NCBI GenBank assembly: GCA_001566295.1
Contig: KQ964292.1
Coordinates: 5,652-63,918, forward strand
Source of the DNA: Microdochium bolleyi
Lineage: Eukaryota; Ascomycota; Sordariomycetes; Xylariales; Microdochiaceae
Reading direction: 5' to 3'
DNA length: 58,267 nt
In this document: positions 33,689 through 44,891 of the stretch, in pieces
Layout: every line of letters starts with the position of its first letter
How positions within the stretch are numbered: the first letter of the stretch is position 1
Position numbers and translations under genes: made by a program
Notes under the pieces: model-generated
The model's database searches: none
Told to the model about the DNA's origin: nothing
The model's input: only the letters and a program-made list of their open reading frames with translations

Positions 33689-34317
33689 ATTCCGGCCTTT
33701 TATAAGGACCCCGGTCGAGAGGTCAAGCAAGCAAGATTACGCGCAGTGCTGGGAATTGCCATCTTAAAGATTAGTGTAGCCGCCTAGCAGAACCAGGGAG
33801 AGCTCAATAACACCATCGGAGGGGCCAGGCATATCGCTAAGCTCGACCCGACCCCGGCTGTACATTGAAGACGTCCTGGAGCAACTTGGCTGGCCAACGG
33901 AGCCAAGGCCCTATGGCGTGGTCTGTGCCACCAACAGCCTGGGCAGCCTCGACCCTTCGGGCAGCGTGGGCCGCTAAGATTTACCCAACAGCACACGTGA
34001 ACATGGCGCCCATCAAGGAGATAAGCCATATCCCAGCCCATGCAGAGATTCTGGAGCATCTACCCACAGGTACCTCCCAGAATCAGGACCCTCGTGACTA
34101 CACCATTGATTACGTCTAAACTCTGCCTGACGGCCGGCTACCTGAACCCATTGGCTTGGGCCGGGCCTGCGGTACTGCACCTCTGCTCCCCTCATGTGAC
34201 GCTATGATACAGTAATCTGCCGATCAGGTGTCCCTGAGGGACTGATACGTGACAAATGACGACCAGCTTGCTGCGCCGAGCGCCATCTCGGCTCCAGCGA
34301 CTGTCACGCTGAGGCCA

Positions 34318-34348
<31 letters not shown>

Positions 34349-34754
34349 TTCTTGACGTGAAGTTGTCTCCAGCCAACTCGCTCGACGACGAACTGGTCAC
34401 CCCGATGCCGCAGGAAGAGGACTAGTCTTCGGGTTCTCGATCGCGCTAGGGTCCGTCATTTGGTCCAGTCGTGACCGCGGCGCTCAAAATCAGTGTGATT
34501 CATGTTGCCACTGCTCCCACTGGCATCTCCCGAGGTCCTGTACTAGTTACTAGTGCAGTCTCCTCCCGCGCGCGAGGAACCCGTTAATCTTGGTCTCGCC
34601 TGTGGGAGCCCGCATTAACAGAATCACGCGGGCTTTGGAGCAGTCCAAGCTAGGTCTTATCAACGGTCTATTTGCACAGATAACATTGGTTGTGAATGTG
34701 GGTTGTCATTGGTTGCGCGCACTATTTCTATTATATGTTACATGTCCGTCATGA
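33689..34754. other. intergenic with a long C homopolymer
   Basis: Only short frames are present. One (about 33840-33978, plus) reads YIEDVLEQLGWPTEPRPYGV and stops, and may be a gene fragment. The C tract lies at 34318-34346. Confidence 0.4.
34318..34346 (+). repeat. homopolymer tract, 29 C
   Basis: An uninterrupted run of 29 C follows GAGGCCA and is followed by TCTTCTTG. The length is at the limit of reliable sequencing. Confidence 0.9.
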
Positions 34755-36529
34755 TCAGCAGGACGGGCTCGCCTCGGTGAACCCCGCGACTCCATTTTTG
34801 ATAGCATGACAAATCTTATCAACCACCGTCCGTTCGTCCGCAAGCCCTTTTGCCAGATCGCCCAGCGCACCAGCCTGCCAGATCACAGCGATAACCATGC
34901 TCCCGCCTTTGACACTGACGACACCAAACACGAGCGGCGCCGAAGTGGGGTTGCGCGAGTGCGCAAAGACAGCCCGTTCTATAGTAATGCTGTGATTCAG
35001 GTATCCTCCGTCTGCCCCCGTCCCACCGCCAGTGGGAGTGGGCTCTGAAGCAGTGGCAGGAGATGACGGGAGAGTAGCAGCAGTAGGTGGCAGCGGTAGG
35101 ATCAAACTGAGTAGGTTACTGACTTCATAGGAGCAGTCCCTACTCTGGCCCACCTTGTCTTTAATCCAGCTTCGAATGCTTCGCGCGTAGCGTAACAGAC
35201 CGACCGGCTGGTCTGTGAGCCTCGACGCGCATGATTTGAGCTCCTGCGTCATGGCGGCTGCTTTGATCCATTCTGTCTTGCTCAGGGGCTTTTGCTGCTG
35301 ATGATTGAATACGTCGTCGCTGTTGGTGGTACGAGAGTGGTAGCAGAAACACCCGTTGACGTATAGTCCCATAGTTGTGCTAGGTATTTCCAGTATAGGA
35401 CGCATATTGATGGCTGTCTGGGAAACGAGCTCCGTGCAGGTTGGGGGTAACACCCCGCTGAGACCGTGCACGATGAACTGGTGTAGCACGGCTGTGAGCT
35501 TTGCGCCGTGTTCGCGAGATGCCGCGACGGCTGCTACGACCTGCTCCGCAGGGATTTCGATCAGTCGGAGCTGTGTCTCGTCTGTCGGGGCCGTATCAGT
35601 AGTAGTCTCGGTGGAGGCAGAGTCATACCGAACACGTTTGCCCAGCAGCGCAAACGAAGAAGCGTGCGAGCTTCTAGATGGCGGCGACTGCGTAGACTGC
35701 TTGTGGTGGAATATCGGCGGACCGACCCACGTGCCCGGCTTGAGTTTGCTCGTGGACGCTCGTATGCCGAGTAGGATGGCGAGCCACTGCGGCAGACACG
35801 AAGCGAAGAACACGGGAAGAAGGTATCCCCATGAGATAGGGAGCCTTACTGCTGTGTCGAACGGCTCGGGAAGGGTGGTAGAAGGCGGGACAGTAATAAC
35901 TGCTTCCGCATCTTGACACAGTCCGACAGCGTTACGTAGCCCATCGAGGAGTCCTTGGTGAAACGTGAGCCCATTAATGCCATCGCCCAGTGTGTGGGAG
36001 AAAACAAAGGCAATAAAGCACCGTGCTGGACTCTGCGGACTTTCCGTACCGTCCGACAGAGGTAGAACCCTGACGCTCCACGGTGGGTGCTGGGGCGGGT
36101 AGGCACAGTCGACCAAGGGCGGAAGCAGTCTTTCGATTCTGCCAATGTCATGGGCGCTCGCCCGGCATCCCGTGTACTCTTCGGACACGACCGAGACATG
36201 CATGGCCAGATCTAAGCTGGACACGTGCTCGTAGTAGGCCTTGTCGCCGTGTTTGTCCTTGACGACGACGGTCAGGAACGGGTGCTTTTCAACGATGCGC
36301 CGGACTGCGTCGTAGTAGTACGCTGGGGACTGGAGGTGGGCCCAATCGACGTGGCCACAGCCAAAGGTGTATGTAGCACCCACGACGACATGGCCGTACA
36401 ATCCGAGGTCCTCGCGACTAATTGTGCGCCGTTCGTTCGGGCCTGTTATTGACAAAGAGTGGAAGTCGAGCTGTTAGCAATAGTCAAGCCCGAAGAAACT
36501 CTTAAGTGCTTACTGGCGTAACGACGCAT
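34755..36529 (-). CDS. alcohol acetyltransferase-family protein (567 aa)
   Basis: The family transfers acyl groups from acyl-CoA to alcohols or related acceptors. Exon 1 is only 16 nt (36529-36514, encoding MRRYA plus one base). A 71-nt intron (36513-36443, GTAAGC..AACAG) joins in phase to exon 2 (36442-34755). The joined start MRRYASPNERRTISREDLGLYG matches the family's usual N-terminus, which supports the tiny exon. The active-site HxxxD motif is SHTLGDG (His155, Asp159). The C-terminal half has YSYARSI-like and YEVSNLLSL segments typical of the fold. No signal peptide is present, but the hydrophobic LPVFFASCLPQWLAILLGI segment at about 225 may touch the membrane. The acceptor cannot be predicted. 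Confidence 0.85.
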
Positions 36530-37748
36530 AGCCGGCTGTATTGCACCCGCTGCTGGAGTCTGCGACAAGATGGACGGTGAAGTGAGCGCTTACCGCCAGG
36601 CGGGCTTCGCTGCGTCTTATGAGCCGACCAAGGCACCGGGGGTCATGTTGTCGGCTGCCGTCACAACACATGGACGACGGACACTTGGGCACTGTGCGAG
36701 TGGATGGGCCAATAGGGCACAACTCGTCTCCGCGGGGATGCAGGTGGGTGGGGCGAAGGCTGCAGCCCCAGCGAAGGCTGCAGCTGCTGGTCGCAGCCTC
36801 ATCATCACCCCTCACCTTGCTGCAGCCTGCATGGGGGTCCGCCATGACCAGCTTGCGAGCCCTCGCTTCGCTGTCGTGTTGACTGGCAGTGCGGTCAGGT
36901 CACAGGCGGTCAGGCCTTCTCGCAATCTTGTTCACGCAGGTAGCGACGCTCGGGCGTGTGGACCCAGCGTGCTTCGGGACGTGTGTCTGCTATTTCCTGG
37001 CTGGCCGGCGACCTTCGGCGACCTCGACATGAGCCAGTGAAGGCTCTGGGGAGGACTACGGGGTGTACTTGCTTTTTTAGGCAGCGATAGCAAGGGGGGG
37101 GCCTGAGGTCATATGCAAAGGGAACCGTCTGACAGTTGTCAACGTCAAGCGCCTGCTGACCAGGTCGCCGCCGCTCGACCGTGGTTGATCTGCGAGGTTG
37201 CAGATGGCCTCGTAGCTTAGTGTCTTTCTAGATCCGTACAGATTCTACCTTGCAGGCTATACCCACGCGCGATCTTGTATGAAACAGTGACTGCCGTTGC
37301 TAGTAATCGTTATATAGGCTTTTGCTCGTTTCTACCTCAAGCGTGTGTTATAAGCCTCACTCCCGGTGCGTGTCGCTGTGGATTGAAAGCCATGATTTCC
37401 GGTGGCCCAGGACACTGAAAGTGGGACGCTTCTTACAACTAGTTGCGAGAGTACGTCGGAGATAATCAGAAGAATCTAATAAGAAGTGGCGTGACATATA
37501 TTGTAGGAAACGGATGACGGATTAGACTACACTTCAACTCAGGCCTAAGGCCCTCCATCCGGATCAGCAGTAAGACAGGGAAGGTGTGAATGGTGTCTTC
37601 TAATACTACTAGATCATGTGTGATGTCGCTGTCCGACTCTATTGGCTGAGTATAACATATGCTCGTGGCATAAGAGGAAGGTGTCGGGTAGCCACAGAGG
37701 GCTTTCCGGGCCACCTTTTTCGGTGCGGCAGTCCAACGAGCCGACAGT
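36530..37748. other. intergenic, no gene seen
   Basis: It is upstream of the acetyltransferase and downstream of the bZIP gene. A 156-codon plus frame (36570-37040) has an ATG but is Ala-rich, with an imperfect GCGAAGGCTGCAGC duplication, and is probably not a gene. Confidence 0.45.
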
Positions 37749-38831
37749 TCAACTATTCTCGGGTAGTCTTCTCCAGTGGTTCTCCAGTGGTTCGTGCTCG
37801 AACGCGATCTCGAATCTCGAACCCATGGCTTCGTATTGTCGACGGATAGGGGCAAGGGTGAGACTTGATATCGGGCAGTCTTTCATCGGTCCGGTAGCTC
37901 CATGCCCACCAGTCTGTAGTTCAGCTGCGCCAGATGAGAATAGAACTCCTGCCATTGGCCGTGGTAGGGCCACCACACCAAGCGTGCACCCTCCTGCGGG
38001 TGGCAAAGTAGCACTAGGGCACACTCGGCTCAGATGACCCTGAAACGACGTATAGCTAGGCCCTTGTGCCAGGTGGGACACGTCGCCGTTGCCGTTCTGC
38101 ATGCTACGCAGCAAACGGTTCTCTTCTAGAGCAGACTTCAGCTGAGCCTTCACCTCTTCTAGTTCCTTCTCCAGGCTTAGTCTTTCCGTGCAGATCGTCT
38201 CTGTTTGCGCCTTTCTCCGTTTTCTGAACCGTGCCGAAGCGGCTGCATTCCTTCGTCGCTTGTCGCTGGCCTGCCTTGAGCCAGAGATTATGTCGTTAGG
38301 AATAGTCCTGGGCTGGCCATCCTGAGGCATAATAGGGAGCATTTGCTGGCTACATCCAGTCGTGATCCCTGATGACCCGGATACGTGACTCAGGGTAGAA
38401 TTGGGCGATTTAACAGCCCCTCCGTGTGCGAAAGAGGGACTGAAGGGCGCGCAAGGTGTACCTGAAAATGCCGGAGCAGTCGTGGATGAAGCTCGGGAAG
38501 CGCCTGCTGGTAGGAGTTCGAGAGATAACTCCAGAGCGGCGCGATCTGGCCCCGTCAAATCTGCTGAAGTTGGTTGGGACTGTCTATAGCAATGGTGGTG
38601 GTGATAAAGTGGGCTCTCTGAGGCAACTACCGCTCGAGGAACACTGGTTTGGACACGGCTGGGACCTCTTGCCTCGTGGCCAACACGCGGTGCCGGATCC
38701 AAGATATGGTACACGCTAGACCGCTTCTCTGCAACGCTCGACATCGCCGCTGTGCGAGAGAACTGAAGTTTATTGTTCTGCTCCGTAGCTGCTTCGTAGG
38801 AACGGCTGGCTAGAGTACGTTGCTGAGACAT
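37749..38831 (-). CDS. bZIP transcription factor (360 aa)
   Basis: A single frame runs from ATG 38831 to TGA. Residues 190-207 are the basic DNA-contacting region (DKRRRNAAASARFRKRRK), containing the NxxAAxxxR signature. The leucine zipper follows at about 213-243 (LSLEKELEEVKAQLKSALEE). The first 180 residues are Ser/Pro-rich and likely regulatory. The basic region resembles fungal bZIPs of amino-acid or sulphur control and of incompatibility-induced type; I cannot decide which. It lies between the acetyltransferase and mannosidase genes, all on the minus strand, but with large spacers that argue against co-transcription. Confidence 0.85.
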   Translation of the reverse strand: MSQQRTLASRSYEAATEQNNKLQFSRTAAMSSVAEKRSSVYHILDPAPRVGHEARGPSRVQTSVPRAVVASESPLYHHHHCYRQSQPTSADLTGPDRAALELSLELLPAGASRASSTTAPAFSGTPCAPFSPSFAHGGAVKSPNSTLSHVSGSSGITTGCSQQMLPIMPQDGQPRTIPNDIISGSRQASDKRRRNAAASARFRKRRKAQTETICTERLSLEKELEEVKAQLKSALEENRLLRSMQNGNGDVSHLAQGPSYTSFQGHLSRVCPSATLPPAGGCTLGVVALPRPMAGVLFSSGAAELQTGGHGATGPMKDCPISSLTLAPIRRQYEAMGSRFEIAFEHEPLENHWRRLPENS

Positions 38832-39918
38832 TGGCGAGTGAGTATCGAAGGAAACCCGCAGATGGCCGGAACCTTGTGATGAGGCTGTATTAGCGATATA
38901 AGCCCACTATGATGTAATGAACTTTCTACCCTTCCTCTTGGGTCATGTCAGAGAGTAGGCACTTGTAAAAGTACGGAAGGAGCGGGTCTTAAACCCTACG
39001 CCCGCGATACGAGGTATGAGTGAGGGTGATTTGAAGATTCGAGCGGCGGGATGAGACGGAACGCCAATACATCACCGTGATTTCATCTATGGTAACACGA
39101 GAGCGGGAAGTAATGAGTGCTTATATGCCCTATTTATAATTTTCGAGGCGCTTTTCAGCCGCAGCACAGGCCGCCTACGAAGTACAGACCATGTTACAAG
39201 CCTCTTTCCAAGCTGCATATTGACAGTGGACCAAATCAGGGGGTCTGGTCCTTGCTTAAGAACACAGGTGTTGCGCCAAGATAAGCTAGCTATGCACGTC
39301 GTCGTCAATCTAGGAGGGCATTTCCTCATCCCTTCCATGACGCTTCAGCAGAGCGAGTGGCCCTTGGGTGTCTTACAAGGCACTTGATCGAGCGCGGGTG
39401 TGTTAGTATGCCAGCAGCGTTGATGTTAAGCGTTCATGCTGGTGACGAGGTGGGCAATGGCAACTGCAAGCGCTTGCCGTTGCGTAAGGAGGCGTTGGGC
39501 TATAGCTGACGCATGGATTCGTGTGAATGTCGAGGGGCCAGGCGGGCTATGGTCCTGAAAGAGTGCCCAGTTGTATAGAAGCAGTAAAGACCATTTTGGC
39601 GTTATTACGCCTGGTAGTCTACGATTTAATAAGTCTTGTGACTTAACTGAAGAGGGAAGAAACGTCGGGCGAGAACACATGGAAAATAGGCACAGGGGAA
39701 AGTCCATTTGTGCCTTGTGCAGAGTTAAAATTCAGTCTTACAAGTCGCAGGAAAGCCAGGCTACGAGATCTAGCGATTAGGCCGTGCCACGATCTAGGTC
39801 GCCTTGCGCAAAGTAGTACACCATTGATTATGTCAGCTGCAGGAGCAGCCCAGAAGCCTGCTATGGAACTCTTAGTATATACTACCTTACTTTCTGTGTA
39901 GAAGATGCTCCGTATCCC
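38832..39918. other. intergenic, no gene seen
   Basis: It contains the bZIP upstream region and the 3' side of the GH47 gene, with only short frames. Confidence 0.5.
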
Positions 39919-41724
39919 TCACGGCACCAGCCTCCGAAGCGGGTGGGCCTCCGTGTTGAACACATACTCGTCAAGGCTGATCACACTGGGATCGCTGAAA
40001 ATGAGGTAGAAGTATTTTAAAGTCTCGCCCAGCCAAAACGACTCCATCGAATCCGACTGCTGCGGTTTCTCGTCAGACTTCGATACCTCCAAGACTGCGG
40101 AGTTGGCAAACTTCGTCTTCGTGGTGCGCTCAATGGCTAGGAACATGTCCCACGCGGACTCAAGGAGGTCCACCCGCCCCGTCGAGCGGTACAATACAAA
40201 TACGCTTTCGATTGCCTCTGGGCGTAGTAGATACCGTCCATCATTAATAGCTGTGAAGCCCTTGGGTACGTGATTCTCCGTTACGATCTGGTCGAGTTGA
40301 GAGTTACTGAGGTTCTCGACATCCTTCTCTCTTGCTTTGCGGGCGACTTCCCGCCTCCATAACGGCTCATCCCAGGCACAGCTGTACTGGGAGGGACAAG
40401 GTAGAACGTTGAATACTTCGGGCATTATACCATGGGGCATCGACTTGTACGCCCAGATACACCCTTCGGCGAGCTTCGTAGCGGCGTTAAGATCCTTCTG
40501 GCGATTGAATATCTTACCTCCGATCACCAGGAGACCTCCGAGGAAGCAGACAAGATGCTGACCTTGGGTTTCCAGCTCGATATCACGTCCGCCGTTCTTG
40601 GTGTGAGCCTGTCCCGCTATGAGAATGTCGTCGTTGTTCGGAAGCATTGGTCTGAAAAGATTATGTGCGAGCATGGCCTCGGCTGCCCGCTCGTACATAG
40701 TCTGGTAGACTTCTAGTTTGCCGCCAGTAAGTGCCGACATCTTAGGCAGATACTCATAGGCCGAATCAGCCATCGCACCAAGCGTGAAGGCTGTGCCCTC
40801 GTTAAAGGTGCGGTTCTGCGCATTAGCCACCAACGGCCACAGACCAGGAAGCTCTGTGGTCATCTGCTGCTCCGCCATATGATCTGTGATAACCTGGACT
40901 GCATCGAACCATTTTGGGTCGCCCGTGAGGATCGACAAGCGGGTGAACTCCATGGACAGACTGCCAATCTCGGCGATGAGCGTGCTCGAGCCGGCGACCT
41001 GCTTGCTCCTGTCGTTACGCATTGCCGCTTGGATGTTCCATCTCATAATCGGCATCCTGTTTGGCGTATCGAAAGCCTTATAGAGCATCTCGCCAATTTC
41101 TACAGCCTTATGGAGCAGGCGAGAGTCATTACTGACATCGAACGCTCCGAGAAACCCTCCCAGATAGCGAATGTTTGTCTCGAAGACGTTGATCTCGTTG
41201 AACTCTGTCTTTGTGAAGTTAATAGTAATAGCTGCGCTAACAGCTTCTCCGAACTCTTCGCGCATGTCCATGATCCAGAGGGTGTCGAGTGCGTCCACTA
41301 GCGTGGCAGCCCAGCCGCCAAAGGTGCTCCTTGATCCACCAGAGACTGGTGTAAGCTCATCGGCGAGCCAGGCGTGCTGGCGGTACGATGACCAGCATCG
41401 CTTGAAGATATCTTTGACAGCATCTCTGTGCTTCTCACGCGTGTTACGCGCCGTGGCAGACTCTTCGAAGGATAGAGCTTGTATACGTGGATAGATGACT
41501 GGCTTCGTGGTCGGCAGTGGGCGTATAGTGGCCGGAGGATATAGTACGGGCAACGACTTCCAGAAGTAGGTGTCGGCATTCAGATCGCGCCACTCCGATA
41601 AATCTTGCGGCTTATGGCTTGGTCGGCCAGGGTTGAGAGAGCTAGAGTGGAGTTTATACAATGAAAGAAGTGTAAAGGAGACGAGGAGGGCCCCAATAAG
41701 GACGTATCGATGACTGACGAACAT
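39919..41724 (-). CDS. GH47 class I alpha-1,2-mannosidase (601 aa)
   Basis: These enzymes trim alpha-1,2-linked mannose from N-glycans in the ER and Golgi. The frame is intact from ATG 41724 to TGA. Residues 7-25 (YVLIGALLVSFTLLSLY) form a single N-terminal signal anchor, so this is a type II membrane protein with a luminal catalytic domain. Family motifs occur in order: TLVDALDTLWIMDM, ETNIRYLGGFLGAF, EIGSLSMEFTRLS, HLVCFLGGLL, RYLLRPEAIESVFVLYRSTG, SMESFWLGETLKYFYLIFSD, and the calcium-binding NTEAHP near the end. Length and motif set are normal. The upstream gap is shared with the divergent secreted-protein gene. Confidence 0.95.
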   Translation of the reverse strand: MFVSHRYVLIGALLVSFTLLSLYKLHSSSLNPGRPSHKPQDLSEWRDLNADTYFWKSLPVLYPPATIRPLPTTKPVIYPRIQALSFEESATARNTREKHRDAVKDIFKRCWSSYRQHAWLADELTPVSGGSRSTFGGWAATLVDALDTLWIMDMREEFGEAVSAAITINFTKTEFNEINVFETNIRYLGGFLGAFDVSNDSRLLHKAVEIGEMLYKAFDTPNRMPIMRWNIQAAMRNDRSKQVAGSSTLIAEIGSLSMEFTRLSILTGDPKWFDAVQVITDHMAEQQMTTELPGLWPLVANAQNRTFNEGTAFTLGAMADSAYEYLPKMSALTGGKLEVYQTMYERAAEAMLAHNLFRPMLPNNDDILIAGQAHTKNGGRDIELETQGQHLVCFLGGLLVIGGKIFNRQKDLNAATKLAEGCIWAYKSMPHGIMPEVFNVLPCPSQYSCAWDEPLWRREVARKAREKDVENLSNSQLDQIVTENHVPKGFTAINDGRYLLRPEAIESVFVLYRSTGRVDLLESAWDMFLAIERTTKTKFANSAVLEVSKSDEKPQQSDSMESFWLGETLKYFYLIFSDPSVISLDEYVFNTEAHPLRRLVP

Positions 41725-42235
41725 CGTGAGTTATCAGACTTGAATTGGTGACTGGTCTGCCTCTCCACTACCATGACCTGCTGCCACTGGCGGCCCTCCC
41801 GTGGTCGACCGGACGGCGCGTCGTGATTGACTGCAAGTACTAAACTAGAACAATCGAGGACGTCCTGTTATGTAAGTTAGGGATAATAGGGTATGTAGGG
41901 GGGGCATGACTCACCAGGAGATTGTTTCCGGGTACTTCTAACTCTGAACCGGGATCTGTCTGTATAAGTCTTAGGGGAAAAAATAGCAATAGTTGTTGTT
42001 TTCGCGAAGTTGTAAACAACGGGCTGATAGCAATTGCCTCAAAGGAGTTTACAAATATATATAGTACTGCTTTTATTCTTTCCAGGTACTATTTAACTCT
42101 TTCTCTCCGTTGCTAACAATGGTGTTATAGTTTTTACAATTATCTCTTCTTTTTTCTTATCTCCTACTCAAATCTCTAAATTTTATTTTACGCTTCTTCT
42201 AAAGCCCAGGCTCTTAATTTTATACTTTCGCCAGA
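41725..42235. promoter_or_regulatory. divergent upstream region between GH47 and secreted-protein genes
   Basis: The half proximal to the secreted gene (about 42050-42235) is strongly T-rich with CT blocks, as usual in fungal promoters. No specific operator is recognised. Confidence 0.4.
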
Positions 42236-43015
42236 ATGTATTTCACATCCGCGGTCCTCTCCACTGCCATATTGCTCATCGCCGGCAGAGCCGTTGCCGG
42301 ATCTGCGTACCACCATGTCGACACCACGGACGATATTGCCGTCGAGCTAACAAACACGGCCGGCCAGGTCTCGACCCTTCGCGGCTTCTCGACCGGCGGC
42401 TCCGTGGTCGCCAAGCCCAACGCGTACGCAGGTGCCATCAGCCAAGTCCGTGTTAGTTTCAGCGACTCTGCCAAGCAGGCCTATCCGCAGCTCGAGCCAG
42501 ACTTCCGATGTGCCCTCCACAGGATTAGCAACGGCAGCAGCAAGCGTGTTGTCGTGACTCGCGGCTCAACTACCGACTTTAACTTTGGCCACGGTGGTAA
42601 CCCGAACGCGTGGAACCTTAAAGGCGGTCCCCTTCAGGCAACTGACCTCACTGTCACCTGCGACCCAGTGCTGCGCAAGACCGACCCTGGCCGTACAAAT
42701 GAAATTCGCGTGCTACTATCCAATGATGCGCAAGAGTCTAGCCGGCAGCTTGACTTCTCGGCAAGCAAGGGCCTCGTGAACTTGTCGGTCCCCACTGGCG
42801 GAGAGTTCCTTCAAGTCGAGCTCATTGTTGGCCCCGGCGTCGAGAACCAAAGCCTCAGGTGCCAGGCCGTAAGCAACGGCCAGGTCGTTAGGCTAAACAG
42901 GGGCGCGAACCTGAACAAGGAGACATTCGGTGACGGCGGCAATGGCGCGTGGACCATCGCTTCTGGAATGGCCACATCCATTGACAAGATCACATGTAGC
43001 CCTAACTTCGTCTAA
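42236..43015 (+). CDS. secreted protein with two tandem domains (259 aa)
   Basis: The single exon starts at ATG 42236. The signal peptide covers residues 1-21 (YFTSAVLSTAILLIAGRAVA). The mature protein consists of two related halves of about 110 residues. Each has a beta-rich lead, one Cys after R (FRC / LRC), a V-V/L-RG strand, a FG.GGN.AW motif (FGHGGNPNAW / FGDGGNGAW), and a second Cys before a terminal Pro (TCDP / TCSP). Each half thus offers one probable disulphide. I do not recognise the family. A surface or apoplastic role, including an effector-like one, is possible but not shown. Confidence 0.75.
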   Translation: MYFTSAVLSTAILLIAGRAVAGSAYHHVDTTDDIAVELTNTAGQVSTLRGFSTGGSVVAKPNAYAGAISQVRVSFSDSAKQAYPQLEPDFRCALHRISNGSSKRVVVTRGSTTDFNFGHGGNPNAWNLKGGPLQATDLTVTCDPVLRKTDPGRTNEIRVLLSNDAQESSRQLDFSASKGLVNLSVPTGGEFLQVELIVGPGVENQSLRCQAVSNGQVVRLNRGANLNKETFGDGGNGAWTIASGMATSIDKITCSPNFV

Positions 43016-44891
43016 CAAGAGGAGTAGGTATACTCTGGCGACGGATGCATGATGCCACTTTTCCGGAGAGACGGCCGTGGTTGTGATGGTTTAGCATCAA
43101 TGGCAGAATACAGCGATGTAATGTCCTTGGTGGGTTGCATGAACAGGCGTTGATCCACTGTTTCTTTCCTGGATTATTTCTTCTCTGGCATGGGTCTGTC
43201 CACTGGAGTATAGAGTGCTTTATGCTTTTCCCCCTTCATTTACGCTACTATGTGTTAGAAATCCAACTTTAGTCGTTCGTTATTTTGTCAGCGGTCCAGC
43301 TTGCTCGAGTAGATCGTGATGCAAGAACACAACAGATTCAGCATCAGCACGTGTACACGGCCCAGCAGGGGCCATAGCGGGGTAACCAATTAGAACGCCT
43401 ATGCTGGTCGGCCTGCCAAGTGCAAATGTACGTCACTGATTGGCTGACATACCCTGCCGCTCATGCGAGGGAACCAGGATTGCCAAGCAACCTTAATGAG
43501 ACGACCTGGACTCAGGTGCCACCACGTCTCAAACACGTGTACTGCTTTGAACATCCCCGCATGCTCACATTTCTACCTCCCTGCGGTCCTTCGACCTGTA
43601 TCAACTACAAGCAAGAGGATATACCTTGTCACTGCTCCTTTTAATCTCCCCTCAATAGTGTCTTGAGCTGGGTTTTAACTCTCGAGTTACATATGCTTGA
43701 AGGCGACGCTTTGAGCTTCGATAGCAAGTATGTCTTGGGGATACGTATTGTGAAGACAAGTCGAGCAAAAAGGAGCCGAGGAAAAGAATCCCCGCAACCA
43801 TTCGAAGACCAGCGAAGTCGCGCTTTGACGCCCACTTGTACGTGGAAAAGGTGGCGGAGAGGGGGCAGAAAACTGTTCTCAACGTCCGCCTCTAGTTCGT
43901 TACTTATCTCTCGTCTATATATTACGATGCTGTTCCGAATAGGCTTAATCCAGAGGGGTCGGGCGAGGAGGAGGAAAGCGGCGCCATCACGCTTAGACCT
44001 GGCCATGCACACCGGCGGCCGCTATGCATCAGGTTAAGCGAAATCCCACATTGTCCCTGCCATCTCAAAGACGGCAGTCGGAGCATTCAGGTGGAGGTCT
44101 GTAGGCGGGAATGCAGTCTCCGTCTCGGCGTCAGAGCGTGTATGACCGAGGCATGCGGCCAGTCTCCTGCCTGCGGAGTCTGGTGCCGGACGGTTGGCCC
44201 ATAATTCGTGGCGGGGCGGACAAAAGCAAGGTGGTCTGTCTAGCGCGGTCCGAGCCACACCCCAACGTGGTTGTAGCATAGTAGGCAGAAGCGCAAACAG
44301 GCACGAGGTCCGGCAGGTTACCTGACAGGATGGTTCGTCGATAGGTACCTGACGGCTGTCGCGTGGGCCATGGTACTCATTCGCGGAGTTAGAGGTAGAT
44401 CGACGTGGACCGCCGGCGGACATTAGTGGAGGGCATCTGGTCGATCGAGGCGGCCGGCAAAGGCGATAAAGATGCCGTCGTCACTCTGCTTCAGGCGAGG
44501 CCAACCTCAGACGCACGGACTACCAGATTCGCGATCGGCGCGGATGACTTTACCGTTAGTCGTCCCATCGAAGTCAGTCACGGCAGGCTCCTTAGGGAGA
44601 CCTCGTGGGTGCCGCGCCCGACGCATAGAGTTCTAAGTCACATAGAAACGCACCGTCGTGACTGAATCGTCTGTCGGTCCTGCCCTCCCATTGATGAGAC
44701 GATGGTCCTGTGTTCCTCCTTATATGGGCGGCAGCGGAGGTTGCATAGGAATAATAGCTCGCATGTACGGGATAGGGTCCTGTAGACAGGTTGTCTGCTT
44801 GTCGGTACAGGTATACAGCGTCCCCAAATTGGAAGAGACATATATTCAACCCCTGAGAGAAGTCTCGTCGAGATCCAGGTGACGCCAACGC
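43016..44891. other. intergenic, no supported gene
   Basis: Several ATG-lacking frames of 60-130 codons overlap on both strands over 43640-44670, and none looks like a protein. The end is the upstream region of the F-box gene. Confidence 0.45.

Noticed and set aside
36570..37040. 156-codon plus-strand frame with ATG
   Set aside because: It starts 41 bp from the divergent acetyltransferase ATG, is Ala-rich with a short duplication and shows no domain; probably upstream DNA.
34755..41724. Secondary-metabolite cluster (acetyltransferase, bZIP, mannosidase)
   Set aside because: No backbone enzyme (PKS, NRPS, terpene cyclase), oxidase or transporter is present, and the gaps between the genes exceed 1 kb.
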